Source of the DNA: Fibrobacteraceae bacterium
Lineage (GTDB): Bacteria; Fibrobacterota; Fibrobacteria; Fibrobacterales; Fibrobacteraceae
Length of the DNA stretch: 11,925 bases
Direction of reading: 5' to 3'
Assembly (NCBI GenBank): GCA_023231365.1
Contig: JALNVO010000064.1
Span: 1 to 11,925 of the forward strand
Shown: one piece after another, positions 7,915-11,925 of the stretch
Position numbering within the stretch: the stretch's first letter is position 1
Layout of the letters: each line of letters starts with the position of its first letter
Made by a program: the position numbers and the translations under genes
The notes under the pieces: model-generated
Databases searched by the model: none
What the model was told of the DNA's origin: nothing
The model's input: the letters and a program-made list of their open reading frames with translations, nothing else

Positions 7915-8646
7915 ATGCCTGAACGTTCTTTTGAAGAAATGAAAGCCGCGCAAGCGGTGTTAGAATCTAGAATTGTTGCTGCGTGTAATAAATGCGGGCG
8001 CGCACGTGAAAGAGTTCTGCTTATCTGGGTGTCCAAATTTCATCCGATGGAATCCGTTGAAAAGGCTCTTTCTTTGGGGGCGGTGGATTTTGGTGAAAAT
8101 CGCGTGCAGGAAGCGGTGCTCAAATTTTCCGTGAAGCGGCCCGGTGTGCGTTGTCATATTATCGGGCCAGTACAGAGCAACAAGCTCCGCCCGGCGGCGA
8201 CCGTAGCGGATGCAATCCATTCGATAGATGATTTGAAGTCCGTAGGAAAACTCGAGCGGATCTGCTCGGAATTCGGCAAGCATTTGGATATTCTTTTTGA
8301 GGTGAATACATCTGAAGAAGCATCCAAAAGCGGTGTTTCGATGGAAGATGCAGAGTCGTTTCTTCTTTCGCTTCCAGAGACGGAGTTTGTCCGTTATCGC
8401 GGGCTGATGACGATCGGCAAGAATACGGGTGTTGCCGAGGATTCCCGCAAGGGCTTTGCGTTCTTGCGAAATTTACGCGATAAGATGAAGGCCCGCGGTG
8501 GCGCTTTTTCGGACTTTTCCGAGCTGTCGATGGGAATGACCGGTGATTTGGAAGTAGCTATTGAAGAAGGTGCGACGATGATCCGCGTGGGAACGGCTCT
8601 CTTCGGCGAAAGAGATTATAGCAGGCCTGTAAACGACCCGGTTTGA
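7915..8646 (+). CDS. YggS/PROSC-family PLP-binding protein (PLP homeostasis)
   Basis: The 243-residue product has the single-domain alanine-racemase-like TIM barrel of the YggS/PLPBP family, which binds pyridoxal 5'-phosphate and buffers its level without known catalysis. The PLP lysine is Lys41 in WVSKFHP (usual AVSK). Family blocks FGENRVQEA, HIIGPVQSNK, HSIDDL, EVNTSEEASKSG, YRGLMTI, LSMGMTGDLEVAIEEG and IRVGTALFG appear in the expected order and spacing. AGGAG (7901-7905) precedes the ATG at good distance. It is monocistronic as far as can be seen: 130 bases from lon and over 300 from the next gene. In many bacteria yggS neighbours cell-division or proC genes; no such link is seen here. 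Confidence 0.95.
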   Translation: MPERSFEEMKAAQAVLESRIVAACNKCGRARERVLLIWVSKFHPMESVEKALSLGAVDFGENRVQEAVLKFSVKRPGVRCHIIGPVQSNKLRPAATVADAIHSIDDLKSVGKLERICSEFGKHLDILFEVNTSEEASKSGVSMEDAESFLLSLPETEFVRYRGLMTIGKNTGVAEDSRKGFAFLRNLRDKMKARGGAFSDFSELSMGMTGDLEVAIEEGATMIRVGTALFGERDYSRPVNDPV

Positions 8647-8798
8647 TTTTAGGCGTGCCCTTTATTGTAAACATAAACCTCTTGGTGGAGAACTGGGTCT
8701 TGAGTCCACGTCTGGTAGGAGTGCCTTACGAGGGATGGTACCCGCTACTAAATCTTTCCAGGCGGGTTTCTCTCTTTGAAAATGGAATGTTTTTTTCG

Positions 8799-8844
8799 AG
8801 AAACTCTATACAGAGATGTATGTGCATCTCCGTATAGAGTTTCT
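8799..8844. repeat. Long near-perfect hairpin, 20-bp stem
   Basis: The arm 8799-8818 (AGAAACTCTATAC, A, GAGATG) pairs with 8825-8844 (CATCTC, C, GTATAGAGTTTCT). Nineteen of 20 positions are complementary, with a single A-C mismatch at 8812/8831 and a 6-base loop. A run of seven T at 8790-8796 lies 5' of the stem and no T tract follows 3', so it is not a normal intrinsic terminator on either strand. GAGAAAC at 8798-8804 is also an exact complement of GTTTCTC at 8766-8772, which offers an alternative fold. Confidence 0.8.
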
Positions 8845-8863
8845 GTTGCCCTTGGAGGGATGG

Positions 8864-8889
8864 CAAAATAGGATTGCTTTGCTATTTTG
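8864..8889. repeat. Second AT-rich hairpin before the FISUMP lipoprotein
   Basis: CAAAATAG (8864-8871) is an exact reverse complement of CTATTTTG (8882-8889) across a 10-base loop. Arm length, loop length and sequence resemble the hairpin at 7830-7855, though the order of the CAAAATA and TATTTTG arms is swapped. No T tract follows. Confidence 0.5.
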
Positions 8890-8967
8890 AAAATTCTGCA
8901 GGGTACTTTTGAATATATGTTTTGTAATCGGTAAATCCGGTGGCTTCTATAAAAATGGAAGAAATCA

Positions 8968-11925
8968 ATGAGATGTAAGAAAAGGGTTGTTCTTTTATTT
9001 GGCTTTTTTTCCTTTTGGCTTTTTTCGTGTACCTCTGAAGACTCTTCTTCATCGACTGCTTCGCGGATGAATAAGGAGTTCGGGAAATGCACGGACGATC
9101 GCAATGGGGAAATTGTGCTGGATTCCACAACGGGCGCGTCCTATTTTTGCGATAACGGAAAATGGATTCTGGATGAGGATACAGAGGTTTATCTGGATAC
9201 CCTTGCGGACGGATCCTACCAGTGCACGGATACGACCAGTGCCGGGAATTACGCGAAGATCACGGTTGCCGATTCCGAACTTGCCTACAGCGGTCATATC
9301 GATTATTCCACCTCCATATTCAGCAGTCGGCCGTTTTCCTATCTGCAAAGCGACACCTTGTATTCCAGGTTTGTGGCGGGCAGGGATTACGATTTTGCCC
9401 TGCAGTGCAATTCGGAAGTCTTTATGATTTCGGATGCCGCGCTGGGTTCCTTTATCTATAAGCACTATAGTATAAGCGGCGATTCCCTGATCGTGATGCG
9501 TTGCAAGGATGCCAGTTACGTCACAACTCAGAATTCCTGGACGAGCCCCTTCAATACGTCCGTCACCTATGGTTCCTTCACCGATTCCCGTGATAACAAG
9601 GAATATAAGACAGTCACCATTGATTCCATCACCTGGATGGCGCAGAATCTGAATTACGATACGGAGGGGAGTTACTGCTATGCTGGTAAAGCCTCGAACT
9701 GCTCCCGCTATGGACGGCTCTATTCGTGGGCGATGGTCATGAACGGGGCCTCCGCAAGCGGTCTTGTCCCTAGCGGGGAACGGGGACTCTGTCCTGATGG
9801 CTGGCACGTTCCGAGTGCTGCGGAATGGGATGCTCTGAAAAGCTATGCGGACTCTCTTACCGATGGAATGGGGGCGTTTAGTATCCGCTCAATCTTTAAT
9901 TGGACAGTCTATAGTTCAAAGTATGACTCTCTGAATTATATGGGGACGGATTTGTTTGGTTTTTCGGCGGTTGCCGGAGGGTATGAAGACAGTGTCGGGT
10001 TCAGTGAACTGGGTGAAACAGCAACGTGGTGGACGGCTTCAGAATACAACAGTTCCCATGCCATGAATCGGGATATCTTCTATGATAGTAAGTGGATGGG
10101 GACGGGGCATACGTCCAAAGGCGATCTGCGTTCACTCCGGTGTGTTGAGGATTACGATACGGACATTCCTTTCAACACGTCCATCAAATATGGAAAGTTA
10201 ACCGATGCGCGCGATGACCAAACTTACCGAACGGTGACCATTGGCGAAAGAACGTGGATGGCGGAAAACCTCAACTATGAAGTGGAGAGTAGCAGCTGCT
10301 ACAATGATGATATCCATTACTGTAGCCGCTATGGCCGTCTCTATACCTGGGTTGCAGCGATGAATCCTCCTCCCGGTCTTGTGGAGTCCAGTAACCGGGA
10401 ACCGAGCGGTATTCAGGGTATTTGTCCTTCTGGCTGGCACCTTCCAAGCATTGCAGAGTGGAAAACGCTACAGGCGAACCTTGCGGATACCGTGTCGGCA
10501 ACGGCCGGCCTGAGTCTGAAGGCGCTGGGGGGCTGGACCGATTCCACCGGAGGAATTGCCGGTACTGATCTTTACGGATTCAGGGCGCTTCCCGGAGGAC
10601 AGGGATATGAGCGGGTCTACCGCTCCTATACCGATATAGGGCGCCGAGGGCTGTGGTGGACCACGGTCGAAAATGGGTTCGCTTATGCCTTCTCGCTGCA
10701 GGACAGTACCTCTGCAATAAGTTTTCAAGCCTCTGAACTCAGGGGCACCCTTGTTTCCGTACGCTGCGTCGAGGATTACCTTTCCCGCCTGGACAGTCTT
10801 CTTGGAGAGTGCACCGAGGCTAAGCGGAATGCCGTTATAACCCGTGACGGCAAGTCCTATTACTGCGATCCCTATGGCTGGCGGTCTGCTAGTTCGGCGG
10901 AAGTGGTGAATTTTGAGGCCGCCCGGAGCGCAGGGGCGTGTACGGAGGCGCTTCAGGATTCCGTGAGCATCATAGGCTCCTTGGCATATACCTGTGACAG
11001 TCTTTTCTGGCGGCTCTCGACGGATGCAGAAATGCTCAACTACAGATTATCCCGGACTTTCGGCCCGTGCACGGCGGCCCTTGAGGATTCCGTAAGGATG
11101 CGGGACTCCGATTCTCTGTACTATATCTGCAGTTCTCTCTCCTGGCGGCAGGCGACGGATGCGGAAATTTTCAACTACAGTTTATTTCAGACTTTCGGCC
11201 TGTGCACGGCGGCACTTCAGGACTCGGTGAAGGAGGACTCCACAGGAGTCTATTATACCTGTGACTCCCTTTCCTGGCGCACGTCGACCGCAGCGGAGAG
11301 TTCGAATCATGTGGCTTCCCAGGAATTCGGGCAGTGCACTGCGGCCCTGAAGTCAACGGTGGATACGGCGGCCGCTACGGGTGTTGCTTATATCTGCGAT
11401 TCCACGACGTTTTCCTGGCGCGCGGCAACGGCTCTGGAAGAAGACATCTATGCCCGCGGGGCCTGCACGACCACCCGTGAGGGGGAGGAATACGAGGGTT
11501 CCGCCGGAAAATACTGGTGCCTTTCCAGAAGCTGGTCTCTGTATCTGCCGGGGACGTTCACGGACACGCGGGATTCTAGGGTTTACAGGACAACGACGAT
11601 CGGCTCCCAGACCTGGCTTGCGGAGAATCTGAACTATGATCCCTCGCTGGATGTCACGCTTGCCGATTCCCTCCAGCTCAGTTTCTGTTACGGCAGCGGT
11701 GAGGACCACTGCCTTGTGTACGGGCGTCTGTATAGCTGGAACGTCGCCATGGCCGGGGCCTCCTCTAGTGCGCGTTCCCCGAGCGGGGTGCAGGGGGTCT
11801 GCCCTGCGGGCTGGCATCTTCCGAGCGACGCGGAGTGGGCCACCCTTGTTGATTATGTGGATGAAGTCAACGGTACGCACGGGGTCGCAGCCAGCCTGAA
11901 GGCTGATACGAACTGGAATTATTCC
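8968..11925 (+). CDS. Multi-domain FISUMP surface lipoprotein (3' end outside window)
   Basis: The frame is open for 986 codons to the right edge. A lipoprotein signal opens it: basic MRCKKR, a hydrophobic stretch, then lipobox LFSC with the lipidated Cys at residue 21, followed by a Ser-rich spacer. Order after that: a dicysteine module at about 39-70 (Cys41, Cys61); an unrecognised segment at about 70-203; FISUMP domain 1 (204-395) and domain 2 (411-604); six tandem dicysteine modules (613-856); and the start of FISUMP domain 3 (864 onward). Each FISUMP copy shows TW(M/L)A(Q/E)NLNY, YGRLY(S/T)W and CP.GWH(V/L)PS.AEW, and the two complete copies end in RCVED. Cys pairs suggest disulfides in the periplasm or at the cell surface. 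FISUMP function is not established; adhesion or carbohydrate contact would be inference. A GGAAG (8957-8961) gives a weak ribosome-binding site. The gene is more G+C-rich than its neighbours, most clearly in its 3' part. Confidence 0.9.
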   Translation, partial: MRCKKRVVLLFGFFSFWLFSCTSEDSSSSTASRMNKEFGKCTDDRNGEIVLDSTTGASYFCDNGKWILDEDTEVYLDTLADGSYQCTDTTSAGNYAKITVADSELAYSGHIDYSTSIFSSRPFSYLQSDTLYSRFVAGRDYDFALQCNSEVFMISDAALGSFIYKHYSISGDSLIVMRCKDASYVTTQNSWTSPFNTSVTYGSFTDSRDNKEYKTVTIDSITWMAQNLNYDTEGSYCYAGKASNCSRYGRLYSWAMVMNGASASGLVPSGERGLCPDGWHVPSAAEWDALKSYADSLTDGMGAFSIRSIFNWTVYSSKYDSLNYMGTDLFGFSAVAGGYEDSVGFSELGETATWWTASEYNSSHAMNRDIFYDSKWMGTGHTSKGDLRSLRCVEDYDTDIPFNTSIKYGKLTDARDDQTYRTVTIGERTWMAENLNYEVESSSCYNDDIHYCSRYGRLYTWVAAMNPPPGLVESSNREPSGIQGICPSGWHLPSIAEWKTLQANLADTVSATAGLSLKALGGWTDSTGGIAGTDLYGFRALPGGQGYERVYRSYTDIGRRGLWWTTVENGFAYAFSLQDSTSAISFQASELRGTLVSVRCVEDYLSRLDSLLGECTEAKRNAVITRDGKSYYCDPYGWRSASSAEVVNFEAARSAGACTEALQDSVSIIGSLAYTCDSLFWRLSTDAEMLNYRLSRTFGPCTAALEDSVRMRDSDSLYYICSSLSWRQATDAEIFNYSLFQTFGLCTAALQDSVKEDSTGVYYTCDSLSWRTSTAAESSNHVASQEFGQCTAALKSTVDTAAATGVAYICDSTTFSWRAATALEEDIYARGACTTTREGEEYEGSAGKYWCLSRSWSLYLPGTFTDTRDSRVYRTTTIGSQTWLAENLNYDPSLDVTLADSLQLSFCYGSGEDHCLVYGRLYSWNVAMAGASSSARSPSGVQGVCPAGWHLPSDAEWATLVDYVDEVNGTHGVAASLKADTNWNYS
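9577..10152 (+). repeat. FISUMP domain copy 1
   Basis: Residues 204-395 of the lipoprotein. The copy begins FTDSRDNKEYKTVTI and includes TWMAQNLNY, a Cys pair around SYCYAGKASNC, YGRLYSW, CPDGWHVPSAAEW and the closing RCVED. The centre (MGTDLFGFSAVAGGY) and a WWTASE segment correspond to the same regions in copy 2. Confidence 0.85.
10198..10779 (+). repeat. FISUMP domain copy 2
   Basis: Residues 411-604. The copy begins LTDARDDQTYRTVTI and includes TWMAENLNY, a Cys pair around SCYNDDIHYC, YGRLYTW, CPSGWHLPSIAEW, a GTDLYGFRALPGG core, WWTTVE and the closing RCVEDY. It is divergent enough from copy 1 at the DNA level that recent duplication is unlikely. Confidence 0.85.
10804..11535 (+). repeat. 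Six tandem dicysteine modules of 43-45 residues
   Basis: Residues 613-856. First cysteines are at 615, 658, 701, 746, 790 and 833, giving steps of 43, 43, 45, 44 and 43. Second cysteines follow 18-20 residues later (633, 676, 721, 765, 810, 851). The unit reads roughly G-x-C-T-x-A-L-x-(D/S)-(S/T)-V ... Y-x-C-(D/S)-S-x-x-W-R-x-x-(S/T)-x-A-E. Modules 3 to 5 are closest at the DNA level (starts near 11059, 11194 and 11326). Module 6 is degenerate, and module 1 is more divergent than modules 2-5. I know of no named domain with this pattern. Confidence 0.85.
11557..11925 (+). repeat. FISUMP domain copy 3 (cut by window edge)
   Basis: Residues 864-986 and beyond. The copy begins FTDTRDSRVYRTTTI, with TWLAENLNY, a Cys pair around SFCYGSGEDHC, YGRLYSW and CPAGWHLPSDAEW. 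The C-terminal half, expected to hold the core and the closing RCVED, lies outside the window. Confidence 0.85.

Larger units (their letters stand above)
8647..8967 (+). other. Gene-free, inverted-repeat-rich intergenic region; candidate structured RNA or cis element
   Basis: No credible coding frame lies in these 321 bases, but several helices can be drawn. GTGG (8685-8688) plus ACT (8692-8694) pairs with AGTCCAC (8703-8709). GTAG (8715-8718) pairs with CTAC (8745-8748), enclosing GTGCC (8721-8725) with GGTAC (8737-8741). CTGG (8712-8715) can pair with CCAG (8758-8761). Two larger hairpins follow at 8799-8844 and 8864-8889. A weak promoter-like pair, TTGATT (8643-8648) and TGTAAA (8666-8671) with 17-base spacing, would start a transcript near 8678, just before the first helix. 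It could be an undescribed small RNA, the leader of the downstream lipoprotein gene, or a degenerate repeat. It matches no RNA family I recognise. Confidence 0.35.

Noticed and set aside
8678..8760. SAM-I riboswitch (GGTGGAG and ACTGGG resemble its core)
   Set aside because: The conserved downstream core (GATGAA-CC-GGCAACC and the later GGTGC/ATCC elements) is missing, and the neighbouring genes have no methionine-metabolism link.
8643..8837. 64-codon plus-strand frame after yggS
   Set aside because: It would start at a TTG overlapping the yggS stop without its own ribosome-binding site, ends inside the long hairpin and has no recognisable features; the region is better explained as structured non-coding DNA.
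8799..8844. Standard Rho-independent terminator
   Set aside because: The stem is strong, but no T tract follows it on either strand; the T run lies on the wrong (5') side.
9049..9807. 252-codon minus-strand frame opposite the lipoprotein gene
   Set aside because: The plus strand has an uninterrupted 986-codon frame with a lipobox and FISUMP domains; the antisense frame is low-complexity (Ile, Gly, Arg) and featureless.
10804..11535. CRISPR array or DNA-level repeat locus
   Set aside because: The periodicity is about 130 bases, stays in frame, and is conserved as protein (Cys and Trp positions), so it is a protein repeat and not a CRISPR.

Overview
The window most likely comes from Fibrobacter (phylum Fibrobacterota). 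The best evidence is at the right end: a surface lipoprotein with three copies of the Fibrobacter succinogenes major paralogous domain (FISUMP, PF09603/TIGR02145), a family greatly expanded in that lineage. The housekeeping genes fit a Gram-negative bacterium of this kind but do not prove the genus.

Layout. Positions 1-1184 (minus strand) hold a Wzx-like polysaccharide flippase that starts at a GTG and runs off the left edge. Divergent from it, across about 64 AT-rich bases, is a class I SAM-dependent methyltransferase (1249-1938). This pair looks like the edge of a surface-polysaccharide locus. A terminator-like hairpin overlaps the methyltransferase stop. A short intergenic stretch with a perfect inverted repeat and a candidate promoter leads to tRNA-Leu(UAG) at 2070-2149.

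The core is a compact plus-strand protein quality-control block: tig (trigger factor), clpP, clpX and lon. The gaps are 17 bases, a 1-base stop/start overlap and 14 bases, so one polycistronic message is likely. Trigger factor binds nascent chains at the ribosome, ClpXP unfolds and degrades tagged or regulatory substrates, and Lon degrades misfolded proteins. The tRNA ends only 34 bases before tig and may share its promoter. After a 130-base gap with an AT-rich hairpin comes a YggS/PROSC-family PLP-binding protein (7915-8646).

Positions 8647-8967 contain no credible gene but are rich in inverted repeats, including a 20-bp stem with one mismatch and several smaller helices; this is a candidate structured RNA or cis element. 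From 8968 to the right edge runs one uninterrupted frame of 986 codons that lacks its end. It encodes a lipoprotein with an N-terminal dicysteine module, two FISUMP domains, six tandem dicysteine modules of 43-45 residues, and the start of a third FISUMP domain. This architecture is the most novel-looking item here.

Base composition changes along the window. Hand counts give 20 G+C of 60 at 1141-1200 (flippase) and 39 of 60 at 11701-11760 (lipoprotein), with the chaperone/protease block looking intermediate.
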